Assembly: GCF_012489685.1 (NCBI RefSeq)
Contig: NC_080041.1
Span: 106,609,760 to 106,673,759 of the forward strand
Direction: 5' to 3'
DNA length: 64,000 nucleotides
Origin: Lotus japonicus
Taxonomy: Eukaryota; Streptophyta; Magnoliopsida; Fabales; Fabaceae
Positions 9,601 to 20,844 of this stretch are shown here, in pieces. The notes beneath the pieces were generated by a model, which saw only the letters and a list, made by a program, of their open reading frames with translations, did no database searches and had not been told where the DNA came from. Numbering within the stretch: position 1 is the first letter of the stretch; every line of letters begins with the position of its first letter. Both the position numbers and the translations under genes were made by a program.

Positions 9601-12252
9601 AATGCAACTTCTTGTGCCACTTCAAATAGAGCAGATTGAGAATTAACACCAGAAAGTTTCCGTAGTAGTGTGAAAGCTTCATCATTAGATAAGGGATCCA
9701 GAGAAATTGAATGGTCACATCCCATGCAGATGCAGTCTGTCTCGTCACGTGTGGTCAAAAGGAATTTGTATTGTTTGTTGTTATAAGGAATACCTAATTC
9801 TTGCAGTTTAGACTTTGCCGGAAAATTATCCAAGATGACCAGAGTAGTTCTATCCTTCCTTTCTAATGCCAAAATTATTTTCATGATTCTTACAGCATCA
9901 GTGTCATGTTTTTCAAACACGTTCAATGTCCTTGCAAATTCCTCTTGAATGCTCTTCGTGTCTTGATTCTCGGACACAGGGAGAAATATAACTTTATGAA
10001 AAATAGTTTCATACTCTTCTATCTTATCTTTGAGTAACGTTGTTTTACCAGAGCCCCTCTTTCCATGCAATCCAATTACGTTGAAATTATCATCTTTTAG
10101 CGCCTCTATAAGTTTCTCTGAAGCCTCTTTTGTATTGTTGAAATAATACCCAAAGGTACCAGAAGGAAAAGACTGTAAATTTGGGGTTGGTAATATAGGG
10201 CAAGTATTATGTTCTGCTTGTGCCTCCAAGCGTGAATATGGAGTATCTTTTCTAGAATTGTACTTCTCTGCTTCCAGTGCCATCTTCTCAATCTCCTCGT
10301 TCGAGAGTCTGCTCTTGTCATTTGTAATAGTGATCTCATTCTTTTTTCCTGTTGTCTTATCCTCAGCAGTGACATTCATGATACCATTGATATCAATACG
10401 AAGGCCAACAGTGATCCGAGGAACACCCTTTGGAGCAGGAGGAATGCCAGAAAGCATGAACTCACCCAACAAGTAGTTGTCCCTGGTCCTAGATCTTTCA
10501 CCCTGGTACACCTTGATCAACACAGCAGGCTGATTGTCTGAGGATGTAGAGAAAACCTGTTCATCCTTGACCGAGATCGTAGTGTTCCTTTGAATCAGGA
10601 CAGTCATGACACCACCACAAGTTTCCACACCAAGTGAAAGGGGAGTGACATCCACCAACAGAAGATCCTTAACCTTCTCATTACCCTCACCACTCAATTT
10701 AGCAGCTTGAACAGTAGCTCCATAAGCAACAGCCTCGTCAGGGTTGATGCTCTTGCAGAGCTCCTTACCGTTGAAGAAAACCTGCAACAATGACTGCACC
10801 TTGGGGATCCTAGTAGACCCACCAACAAGAACAACATCATCTATGTCACTCTTGTGTATCTTAGCATCACACAAACAGTTCTCAACAAGCTCCATACACT
10901 TCATAAAGAGGTCCATATTGAGCTTTTCAAACATGTCACGAGTGATTGTGGTGTAGAAGTCAACACCTTCACACAATGAGTCAATCTCAATGGTGGTTTG
11001 TTCGGTGGATGAGATAGTTCTCTTTGCCTTTTCACATGCGTTCCTCAACCTTCTTAAAGCCTTCGGGTTCCCACTAATGTCCTTATTGTGCTTTCTCTTG
11101 AACTCCTCAACAAACTTGTTGACCATCCTGTTATCAAAGTCTTCACCTCCAAGATGGGTGTCTCCGCCAGTTGCCATAACTTCAAAGATACTGTTTTGAT
11201 CAATGTTGAGAAGAGAGACATCAAAAGTACCACCACCAAGGTCAAAAACCAACACATTATTCTCATCGTTAGTGGTGGTTCTCGTGTCAAGGCCATAGGC
11301 AAGGGCAGCAGCGGTAGGTTCGTTGATGATGCGCATGACATGAAGTCCCGCAATGATACATGCGTCCTTCGTGGCCTGGCGCTGAGAGTCATTGAAGTAT
11401 GCTGGGACAGTTACAACAACTTTCTTCACAGTGGAACCGAGGTAAGCCTCAGCGATCTTACGCATCTTCATGAGGACCATGGAGGAAATCTCCTCTGCAG
11501 TGAACTGCTTCTTGTGATGCATGTAGCTGACAACAATCATGGGCTTGTCGCCGGGACCAGCAATGACCTTGAATGGCCATAGCTTCATGTCACTCTGAAC
11601 GGAAGCATCAGAGAATCTCCTTCCAATCAAACGCTTCACATCTACAGCCACAAATTAATTCAATTAACCAATAAGCAAAACTGTCTCATTAATTAAGCAT
11701 AAATATGATACATCCTGTTCCATCAAAATAAAGAGAACAAGAACTCCAACACACAACTACTGCATAATATTAATATATTCATAGATGAAAACACACGAAC
11801 AACGTTTATGCAAAGCGATTTATGCAAAGTGTAATGATTTCATGAAAGCTAAGTTGAATAGAATAAGTTAATTAATTAGTAACAACGTATGTACTTGTAA
11901 GTTGCAAATAACAGATTAATTATGATATAGTATGATCGCAAGTAAGTGACGTAACAACGCTAAAAGTCTATGAAAATTTGAAATGAAGTAGTGGAACTTT
12001 AAACATATATTAACATGAAATAAGGAGGGGTATGCTACCGAAGACGCTGTTGGTGGGGTTCCTAGTGACCTGGTTCTTGGCAGCATCACCGACCAAGAGC
12101 TCGTAATCAGTGAAACCGACGTAAGAGGGGGTGGTCCGGTTGCCATGGTCATTATGGATGATTTTGACACTGTCATACTGCCATACTCCGACGCAGGAGT
12201 AGGTGGTGCCGAGGTCAATTCCAATAGCAGGACCCTCTCCTTCTCCAGCCAT
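6609..12252 (-). CDS. Hsp70-NB-ARC-TIR fusion gene, copy 2 (complete)
   Basis: Three exons: 12039-12252, 9040-11641 and 6609-6696, all with GT-AG introns and matching phases, giving 967 residues. Residues 1-395 are an HSC70-like ATPase domain ([35 protein letters not shown] near 178, [10 protein letters not shown] at 205). Residues ~396-520 are linker and beta substrate-binding domain; about 522-590 are a lid stub and spacer. Residues ~590-785 are NB-ARC: P-loop [11 protein letters not shown] at 598, kinase-2 LVILDNF at 672, RNBS-B FLLTTRD at 698, GLPG at 756. There is no MHD motif and no LRR. Residues ~790-930 are TIR ([13 protein letters not shown] at 794; WCLKEL at 860 with the NADase-type Glu at 864). 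Exon 3 adds [12 protein letters not shown]...QSMYMN and the stop. The start is the HSC70-like MAGEGEGP; an in-frame ATG at 12330 would add 26 residues. Expected substrates (ATP, NAD) and an immune role are inferred from the families. Confidence 0.9.
6781..7477. mobile_element. hAT non-autonomous element in intron 2 of copy 2
   Basis: Left end CAGTGGCGGAAC and right end GGTCCGCCACTG are short inverted repeats of the hAT type. The flanks CGTATATA (6773-6780) and CGTGTATA (7478-7485) match at 7 of 8 bases, consistent with an 8-bp target duplication. The interior is AT-rich and non-coding. It lies 84 bp beyond exon 3 inside the host intron. Confidence 0.85.
7486..9039. other. remainder of intron 2 of copy 2
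   Basis: AT-rich non-coding DNA between the hAT insertion and the 5' splice site at 9039/9038 (G|GTAAGT in gene orientation). No coding similarity or complete transposon was recognised. Short open frames here have no family resemblance. Confidence 0.5.
11642..12038 (-). other. intron 1 of copy 2
   Basis: A 397-bp intron bounded by GTAGCATA at the donor and GGCTGTAG at the acceptor. It splits an Asp codon (G|AT) at the position of the single intron of plant HSC70 genes. The corresponding introns are 184 bp in copy 1 and 565 bp in copy 3. Confidence 0.85.
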
Positions 12253-12309
12253 GGATATCGTGAGGATTAATGCAGCAGCACAGAGAGAACGAAGAAAAGA
12301 GAAGAGCAG

Positions 12310-12421
12310 ATGAATGGTTAGTGTGGTCAACTAAATCAAGCTTTTGAGTTTAAATGATTAAATCTAAATCTGCTACTCTTAGCATGGGCCAAGAATCCAA
12401 GATGAATTAATTAGAAGATTT
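12310..12421 (-). promoter_or_regulatory. conserved upstream block of copy 2, proximal unit
   Basis: Immediately upstream of copy 2, the block containing TGGTTAGTGTGGTCAA, then AATCAAGCTTTTGAGTT, then CTACTCTTAGCATG recurs in diverged form at 12628-12738 and upstream of copy 3 (about 42568-42667). Shared upstream sequence suggests common promoter ancestry. No factor-binding site is claimed. Confidence 0.5.
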
Positions 12422-12627
12422 ATAATGTATCAGTTGAATGAGAGAGAGTGGTGAATAAAAAGTTCACATACACTTTAGACTCTAAGAATCAATTGAAGAG
12501 CGAATTAAGTAATTGTGCGCACGTGAGAATGAAAGGCATTTTATGGCGAGTTGTTTCTCGAGCTAACACCGAGAGTGAGAGAATTAGTTACTGTTGTCGA
12601 TCGTGAATATCCTAGTTGCACAAAAAA

Positions 12628-12738
12628 GCAATGGTTAATGTGGTCAAATAAATAAACCAAGCTTTTTGAGTTGAAAACTTGAAATCAATGATATCTACTA
12701 CTCTCAGGAAAGGACAAGTTGAATTATAAAATGAGGCT
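12628..12738 (-). repeat. second unit of the copy 2 upstream block
   Basis: A diverged direct repeat of 12310-12421: AATGGTTAATGTGGTCAAAT, AAACCAAGCTTTTTGAGTTG and CTACTACTCTCAGGAAAGG appear in the same order and spacing. The copy lies ~320 bp further upstream, so the promoter-proximal segment of copy 2 is duplicated. Confidence 0.6.
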
Positions 12739-12739
12739 T

Positions 12740-13498
12740 CTTTCATGTCATCTTGGAGGCAAAAATAAAAATTAAAAATTTAGGACCCTAACCTCGTCTA
12801 CCGACTACCATTCCTAAGAGAGTCTTCCCCGAAACCATTAGTTCTAGCCGTTTGTTCTCTAGGTTCCCCTAGATTTTAAAATGTTTTAAAAAAAAGAGAG
12901 GGATTTCGTGAGATCGAAAAGCTGAGTGAGGTGTTAATTTAAAAAATCCGTTAAGTAACTAATAACGGTATCTGCGGGGTTTATTGAAACATCACTAAAT
13001 AAACCCCATTAAGTTACCATTTTTTAAGTGAAAGTATTAATAAGATGTAACACAATTGGTAGATAAATGAACTCTTCAATTATTTATTTTAAAGTTCGAT
13101 TTCTGGACGGCAGGCCTATCCCATTTAACGTGATCTCCAAGACTCGATGAATTAACCTCATAATTGTCGGCGATGAGAATACCTTAAAATTGTGCAGTTG
13201 ATTATTTGCGCCCTTTTGTCTCTTTGCAGCTTATGTAGTTAATTTATATGTCAAATTATGGATTATACAGATCATCATATATTAGCCTTAATCTTTTTTA
13301 CATTGGCTTTTGCCGTCTTGGGTCTCAGTTCAAATTTGAAAGCGAACACACTCCTTTGTATATGCTATCTTGTACTTAGGTTCGGTTAGTTAGTTTTGTT
13401 TTTCTGTAATAAAAAATAATAAAAACTCAACTACTACAGCAAAAGTCCACCAATAACCTCTTAAAACCCTCCACAAGCCAAAAGCATATATATATAGA
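12740..13498. other. intergenic, nothing recognised
   Basis: Non-coding, moderately AT-rich sequence between the copy 2 upstream repeats and the hAT element. A short TATATATATA run occurs just before the hAT target site. No gene or complete repeat could be supported. Confidence 0.4.
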
Positions 13499-13954
13499 CA
13501 CACACGCAGGGGCGTAGGCAGGAATTTCAGAAGGGGTGACTAGGATCTAAATAAATATAATTTGTACGAAAATTTCAATTCTTATCAAATAAAAAATTTG
13601 CTAAAAAAACACATAGGTATTTTGGTGTGAACAAAAAATTAGTTTGAGTGCAAGAGATATTTAATAAAAGCATAAGAAACATAAGATTAATTTGGGTGCA
13701 AGAGATACTAACCGGCTCATAAGTATTTTGGTGAGAACAAAAAATCATGATCAACAAAAAGACTATCTTGTAGATAATTGAAGAGAAGAACCACAAAATA
13801 TCTCTTCCACACCAAAAAATTATCAGCACAAAAGTGCGTCTACCTTGTAGATAAAGATGAAACCTGCAAAGTATAAACAATTTATTAAGATACATTCATA
13901 GTTAATATTCTCAAACATATAGTAAGATCAAACATATACCTTCACACTTGAAGG

Positions 13955-16524
13955 CTAAAGTTGTGCTCGTCGTTGTTTCATAGAGTAAAAATCATCAATT
14001 ATCATATCGCTGGTATATTTTTCAGCAATTTCCTTTTCAATATAAACAACCATGTAATCAGTGAGAAAATCATCTTCCATCTTGTTGCGCAACCTTGTTT
14101 TTATAACTTTCATAGCTGAAAAAGCACGTTCAGTGGTTGCTGTTGATACAGGAAGAGTCAAAACAAGTCGCAACAATCTATCAAGTAAAGGATAGACAAT
14201 TGATTTTTCACTCTCAACTAACTTTTGACACAATTCACCAATAGTGGACAAATTCTGAAAGTTGACATCTTTGATCACATCAAATTCATAATGTTGCAAT
14301 TCATATGGTAACTGAATCTTTTCTTGGCCAGAAAAATCCGAAGGATAGAATTTCTCAACAAGACTGCAAATATGCTCAACATTAAATGACTTGAATGAAT
14401 CCTTAGGATCTAAAGCTGTGCTCAATTTAAGAAGTTCAGTTGCTTGCTCACTGAACCTGCTATTCAATTTTTTCAACTGATAATCGATGACAACATTAAA
14501 TACATCAATACGGTAATGGTGCTCTATTGTCACTTTATCCTTTTGACGACGAGATCGAATTATGTCAGAGAAAGAAGAGCTCATGTCTGGAACTTCAATA
14601 GATCGACTATCACAAAAAGATCTAACATTTTGTAGAAGAGAATCCCAACCAAAATCCCTTAACTCTCGAATTAATGATTTTGTGGTAAACACCAAACAAA
14701 TAGCATTCAAGATGTCTTGAGTTTTTTTTTGTAAAGCTTGACAAAGTTTGTCACAGATTCCCGTAAGTTCTTTCATCAAGTGTAAAATGAAAACAAATTC
14801 AAATGACATTAATGATTTGAAAGCATAAGTGGCATCACCTCGTTGAGAATAAGTAGATCCTTCAATGGCCAAGTCTTCAAGAACCGTAGTTGTTGCATTA
14901 TACAATCGTAAAAGATGGGTTATTGAATTTAAGTGGGAACTCCATCTAGTGTCACCGGGTCTTTGTAGTGTGCTAATTTGATTTGCCCCCCTTCCTGTTT
15001 CAATCTCATCATTTGCAACTAAATGTGAAATTTCATTTGCATAAGCAGCTTGCAACTCATCATTGCGTTTACAAGAAGAACCTACAACATTGACAATCAT
15101 ATTCAAGTTTTGATAAAAAGCATGAACATCAACTACTTCTTTAGCCGAAGCAACGAGAGCAAGTTGTAACTGATGAGCAAAACAATGTACATAATATGCA
15201 TAAGGACATTCTTTAAGGATCAAAGCTTGTAAACCATTCCACTCTCCACGCATATTACTAGCCCCATCATATCCTTGGCCCCGAACACTTTTAATGTTGA
15301 GATTATGGTGAGATAATATAGAACAAATTCCTTCCTTAAGAGTATGTGAAGTAGTATCTCTCACATGTATCATATCCAAGAAACGCTCCTTAACATATCC
15401 ATTCTTGTCAACAAATCTAATGACAAGAGCCATTTGCTCCCTCTTAGATTCATCACGAGCTTCATCAACAAGTAAACAAAATTTTGCATCACCAATCTCT
15501 TTACGAATATCACTTTGCACCTTCCTTGCAAAAACATGTAAGATTTCTTTTTGAATAGTGGGTGATGTGTACTTTGCATTTTGAGGGGCATTTTCCAAGA
15601 CAACTTCATCTACTTCTCTATTATAAGAAGCCAAAAGTTTTATCATCTCTATAAAATTTCCCCGATTTTTAGATCTCACACTTTCATCATGCCCTCTAAA
15701 AGCACAAGCTTGAAATGTCATCCATTTAACGGCATCCACAGAAGCTTTAAGACGCATGCGATTACATGAAATTTGTTGTGAAGTTTGCTTTGATAGAATT
15801 TATCAATATGACAATACTGATTTTTGAAATCTTCACAACATTTAAGAGCAACATTATGAGATGAATTAGGACCGTCTCCTACATGAGTTAAAAAAGAACA
15901 ATCTTTTCCACTATTTACTTTTCTCCAATTTCTAAATCCTTTTGAAGTGAAAGGACTTGATTTTTTAGAAAATAAATAGCAAGGAAAGCAATAACAAGCA
16001 TCCATTTCAGGCGAGTACTCTAACCAAGGAAAAGTTTCAAACCAACGAGCTTGAAATCGACGATGTTGATCTTGAAAAACTGTAAGAGAGAATAATAATA
16101 GTTAATTACTAAAAATATAAATAATAATAGATGTTCATATGATATTAATAAAAAGAAAAATGGATAATGTAGAGTACATACCAGAAAACGGATATTCATC
16201 CATCAAAAATTGATACGGTCCAAACTTTATGTATGCTCTTCTAATTTCATCTTGTTGATTAACAAGATAATCCAAAATTCTTGGACGCTTTCCAGGATCA
16301 CGAATCAAAGCATCAATATTGATTCTTTCTTGTTCAATCCTCAAAGCTTTTGAAGGAGGTGGTTGGACAAGTTGCTCTACGGTTGATTGTGTTGGTTGTC
16401 CAACTTCAACGATATTTGAAACATTAATATCTATTGAAGTTGGTGAAACAAGTGAAGGTTGTGCTTGTTCATCATCTCTCTCTTTTCTCTTAAAGAAAAA
16501 GTCAATAGTTTTCTTCTTCTTCAT
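13955..16524 (-). pseudogene. hAT transposase (ZMYM1/TTF-type), one frame break
   Basis: Exon 1 is 16182-16524 (MKKKKTIDFFFKRKERDDE, a typical start). A 102-bp GT-AG intron follows, then exon 2 to 13955. Exon 2 opens with the TTF-type zinc-finger region (RRFQARWFETFPWLEYS, then CYCFPCYLF). Near 15785 the frame shifts by one position between KFYQS and QTSQQISCNRMRLK. After that a 600-residue frame is open: FRGHDES, CLLVDEARDE and GQGYDGASNMRG (acidic active-site region), CFAHQLQLAL, and the C-terminal dimerisation region ATTERAFSAMKVIKTRLR. With one frameshift as the only lesion seen, this copy is probably inactive but young. Confidence 0.85.
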
Positions 16525-17497
16525 TTTTCAAGCTAATAAAATAAACAATTTGAGTAAAACAATAGAGTTTGAGTAAAACAATAGAATGTGCAAATAAAAA
16601 ATGAATTATATAGTAAATTTATCACTAGTGGAATAAAATTGATTATAATAACACAATACATGACTTTGATTATAACTTCGAAGTTCTTTCTATATTTAAT
16701 CTTTTTCTTAACATTCAAATAAACAATTAACACTAACAAATTCATCAAAAAACAACAAATTAAAGCAATAACATAACAAGAAGGAAGCAACGAAAGCAAA
16801 AACTCTTTATTGAAGGCTAAATCTTAAAGGGAACTTTTTACAAACACTTGGTGTGCATATATTTTTCACTTTTTTTTCAAGCAAAACACAAGCACCACAA
16901 ATTCAATCTCATATAATCAGACCAATTAAGCAACAAAAAAGAGAATTGAACCAATAAATTTGAGTTTGAACACATGAAAATTTGAATTTCCATAAAAAGT
17001 GATATATGAAAAAGTAATAGCAAGAAAGAAAGTAGATTATAGAGAGGTTCTAAATGTTGTACCAGCAAAATCTCTTGTTCTTTCTTGCTTTGTTTGAGTT
17101 GTTTCTTCAATGTCATAAATCCAATTAGACAATGAAGTCTTATTCTCTTTGCCTTTGGCCTTTTCCCTTGTTTTTTTCCTTCTCTGTTCTTCTTCTGTTT
17201 CCTTAACCAGCAGTAACCACGCTTTTGTTTCTTTATTTTTAAATTGTAGTGTCTTTGCTTTAAATTGTACTAGTGTGTGGGACCCGCATATGTGTTATTA
17301 AAAGAAAAAAAAATAGAAGACTAGGTGCTCACGTGCAGACAGCAGTAAATGGAAATAAGAAAAGAAGAGGTGTCGTGTAGCCTTGCCCACTCACTCACAT
17401 GCTATGTCCCATGGGGTGACTACATTCAGCTTCAATTTTTTTTCCCTTAGAAATGTTAGGAAGCCAGGGGTGACTAAGCACAGGGAAGTCACCCCTG
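16525..17497. other. 5' non-coding part of the hAT element
   Basis: Between the transposase start and the terminal repeat the sequence is AT-rich and non-coding. It presumably holds the element's promoter and subterminal transposase-binding region. No motif is specific enough to name. Confidence 0.5.
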
Positions 17498-17865
17498 TGC
17501 TTCCGCCACTGCACACACGCATTATGCATTGACGCCAAACCAACAACCCCTAACGTCTACATCCCTGGTAGGGGTCCCCATTTAAAATCGAAATAGGCGA
17601 TAGGTACTACCAGACGGATCCTATCAATAGGGTTATGTATAGGCATTTTGGGGTCTAAGGCGAAAAATGTTAAAGTGACTTTCCTTTAACAAGAATCTTA
17701 TAGAGACTTAAAGGAGTATATCATATAAATGATTAAATTTTTATATTAATATATCTTCTAGTTTTTTGAGCTGAGAAATCATTTATTAGAGTTTTACAAT
17801 TAAGCAATTCTTACATTTCACATTCAATAAATAAGATAGTTAACTCATTCAATATATCTTTGTTG

Positions 17866-17870
<5 letters not shown>

Positions 17871-17904
<34 letters not shown>
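17871..17904. repeat. (AT)n microsatellite
   Basis: Seventeen uninterrupted AT dinucleotides. The surrounding 17520-17980 stretch is otherwise unremarkable AT-rich DNA in which no gene was recognised. Confidence 0.95.
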
Positions 17905-17907
<3 letters not shown>

Positions 17908-17980
17908 AAAATGTTGACTTTATATTTAAACAATTTTAATATTGAAAAACTTCTTTTAACAGTAGCTGAAGGAATAAGAA

Positions 17981-18180
17981 TGAAAATCACAGTATCAGGG
18001 AAAAGAGAGAGCGTGAGAGAAGAATCAAAATGGGGAGAAAAGTGTTTCTATTATTCATTGTGAGAGAAAAATACAATAAGGTCCTTATATAGACCCATTC
18101 AACTAACTAGCTTACAAATCTGTTAAGCCTTAACTAATCACACAATTAACCCCGTGAACATTGGGATTAACTACTTAACA
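17981..18180 (-). repeat. 3' LTR of the Copia element
   Basis: On the minus strand the LTR begins TGTTAAGTAGTTAATCCC directly after a purine tract and plausibly ends ATTTTCA at 17981. It contains a TATA-like TCTATATAAGG. The start is firm; the end is inferred from the TG...CA rule. Confidence 0.6.
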
Positions 18181-18341
18181 CCCCCCCTTAATTCCAATTG
18201 TTCAACAGACAAACAGAAATCAAATTGCTGAAAAAGTAAACAAAAAACAGCAAATTCAGTAGCAAAAACACATCAAATTCTGCAGCTCTTCAAATGTTGC
18301 AATACTTCCGGAACATCAAGCTGCAGACTCTGCAGTCTTCA

Positions 18342-20844
18342 TCAAAAGCTAACAACATTCAGCATAGCTCTCATGTTCCTGAACCTCTCAGTTTTCAAAC
18401 CCTTAGTCATAATATCTGCCACTTGCAAATCAGTTCCACAGTGCTTCAAGCTGATCTTTCCTTTTGTTACTTGATCACGTAGGAAATGGTATTTAGTCTC
18501 AATGTGTTTACTACGTCCATGGGAAACTGGATTCTTAGCCAAGTCGATAGCAGATTTATTATCCACTTGCAATTCCACAACTTCACCAATATCCACATTC
18601 AATTCACTCAACAATGAGGATAGCCACAGTGCTTGACAGGCTGCACTACAAGCAGCTATGTACTCAGCTTCACAGGTTGAAAGAGCAACCACAGATTGCT
18701 TCCTTGAGCTCCAGGAAATAGGGGCACCGGACAAGAGAAAGACATACCCTGATGTACTTCTTCTATCCACCTTATCTCCACACCAATCCGAGTCTGAAAA
18801 TGCTACAAGTTGTAGCTTAACCTTCCCTTCTTGATGTGGAAATAAAATGCCATAGGTCAATGTCCCTTTCAAGTATCTCAAAATCCTTTTCGCAGCAGCT
18901 AAGTGTGATTGCTTTGGCTGAGCCATGAATCTACTAACAAGCCCTACTCCATAAGAAATTTCTGGTCTGCTATGACAAATGAATCTTAGACAACCCACAA
19001 GCTGTCTAAACAAAGTAGCATCAACTGAAGCTTCATTCTCTGAAAACTCCAGTTTCAAGTTACCTTCAACTGGCACTGTGACTGGATTACAATCAATCAT
19101 GTTGAACCTCTTTAGAATTTCAGAAACATACTTCTTTTGATGCATAACTACTCCTTTCTTGGTTTGAAGAAACTCAATACCAAGAAAATATGCTAATTCA
19201 CCCAGATCAGACATCTCAAATTCTGATTTCAGATTCAGTTTCAACTTCTCTATCTCAGTTTCATTACTTCCAGTGATTACCAAATCATCAACATATAAAC
19301 ACAATAGTAAGACATCAGAGTTACTAATTACCTTGATGTAAACACCATGCTCTACTGTGCACTTCCTGAAGCCAGTTTGAGTGAGGAAAGAATCAATCCT
19401 TTTGTTCCATGCCCTTGGAGCTTGCTTTAAGCCATAAAGGGCTTTCCTCAATCTCAAAGCCTTTCCATCACTATCAGCAACCTCAAAACCAGGAGGTTGA
19501 GAAACATAGACCTCTTCTTCAAGAGGACCATTTAAAAACGCTGATTTCACATCTAACTGCCAAAGTTTCCATCTATGCCAACTAGCCAAAGACACAATTA
19601 ATCTTACTGTTTCAAATCTGGCAACTGGAGCAAATACTTCACTGTAATCGAACCCTTCTCTTTGCATGAAACCCTTGGCAACTAGCCTTGCTTTATGCTT
19701 GGCTATACTTCCATCTGGTTTCAGTTTAATTCTAAAAACCCATTTTACAGCAATTGGAACTTTCCCTTGAGGCAGAGGTACTAGCTCCCATGTTTTGTTC
19801 CTTTCAATTGCTCTAAGTTCTTCTTTCATGGCTTCACACCAAGTGTTATCCTTTATTGCTTCATGGAAAGTCACAGGCTCAGCTTCAGCTGAAAGAGCCA
19901 AGTGAATCAATTCTCCATCATCAGTGATTGCACTATCTGGAAAAACATTATAATCATTGAGTCTTGAAGGCATGCTTCTATTCCTTGTTGACCTTCTTTC
20001 AGCTGCAACTGGAACTGAATTGTCAGCAGTTACATGCTCATTTACTTGCTGTGTTGTAGTATTATCTGAATCAAGAAGCAGCTTGAGGACTGGCTCACTT
20101 TCTTTGTTGAAATTCTTCCAAGTGCTAGCCTCATCAAAGTAGACATCCCTGCTGTAGACTACTTGCTTGGTTTCAGGATTCAAGAGTTTGTAGGAACCTG
20201 TTGGATGATATCCAACAAAAACCAACTGCTCACTCTTGTCGTCAAGCTTTCTCCTCCTTTGATCAGGCACATGTCGGTAACAAACTGAACCAAACACTCT
20301 CAAGTGTTTCACTGAAGGTCTCCTTCCAGTCCATGCTTCTTCTGGTACTTTTCCTTCAAGCTTGAGTGTAGGACATCTATTCAGCACATAGGTGGCAGTA
20401 ACAACAGCCTCTCCCCAGAAACTGTTTGGCAACCCCTTACTTTTTAGCATACTTCTCACCATATTCATTATGGTCCTGTTTCTTCTTTCCACAACACCAT
20501 TGTGTTGAGGTGTATAGGGAGCCGTCACCTCATGAGCTATTCCATTCTCAGTACAAAATCTTTCAAATTCAGTGGAAGTAAATTCACCACCTCCATCAGT
20601 TCTAAGCACTAAGCTGTTTTCCAGATTGCTTTTCAGTCAGAACTTTGAAGTTCTTAAAATTGTAGAACACTTCACTTTTAGCCTTGATCAAATAAATCCA
20701 CATTTTCCTACTGAATTCATCCACAAACAGTACAAAATACTTGTTTCCACCAATTGAGGGAACCTCAAATGGTCCACAGACATCAGCATAGACAACATGC
20801 AACAAGTCACTTCCTGAAGCCAGTTTGAGTGAGGAAAGAATCAA
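18342..20844 (-). pseudogene. Copia pol: integrase, reverse transcriptase, RNase H
   Basis: The frame 18342-20609 is open for 755 codons: integrase C-terminal core ([24 protein letters not shown]), reverse transcriptase ([23 protein letters not shown] catalytic motif) and RNase H ([25 protein letters not shown]). The upstream integrase part (20602-20844: YADVCGPFEVPS, FVDEFSRKMWIYLIK) is in another frame. A small frameshift therefore lies near 20605, between EKQSGKQ and LRTDGGG. The protein would not be made intact. Confidence 0.9.

Larger units (their letters stand above)
13507..17511 (-). mobile_element. hAT transposon, 4.0 kb, with perfect target duplication
   Basis: The element starts CAGGGGCGTAGGCAGGAATT and ends GTGCTTCCGCCACTG, imperfect terminal inverted repeats of hAT type. 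It is flanked on both sides by the identical 8 bases CACACACG (13499-13506 and 17512-17519). It encodes a hAT transposase on the minus strand. The exact duplication and the nearly intact gene suggest a comparatively recent insertion between copies 2 and 3. Confidence 0.95.

Noticed and set aside
9036..11651. ATG at 11651 as the start of copy 2
   Set aside because: That ATG lies across the intron 1 acceptor; the Hsp70 N-terminus is encoded by exon 1 at 12039-12252.
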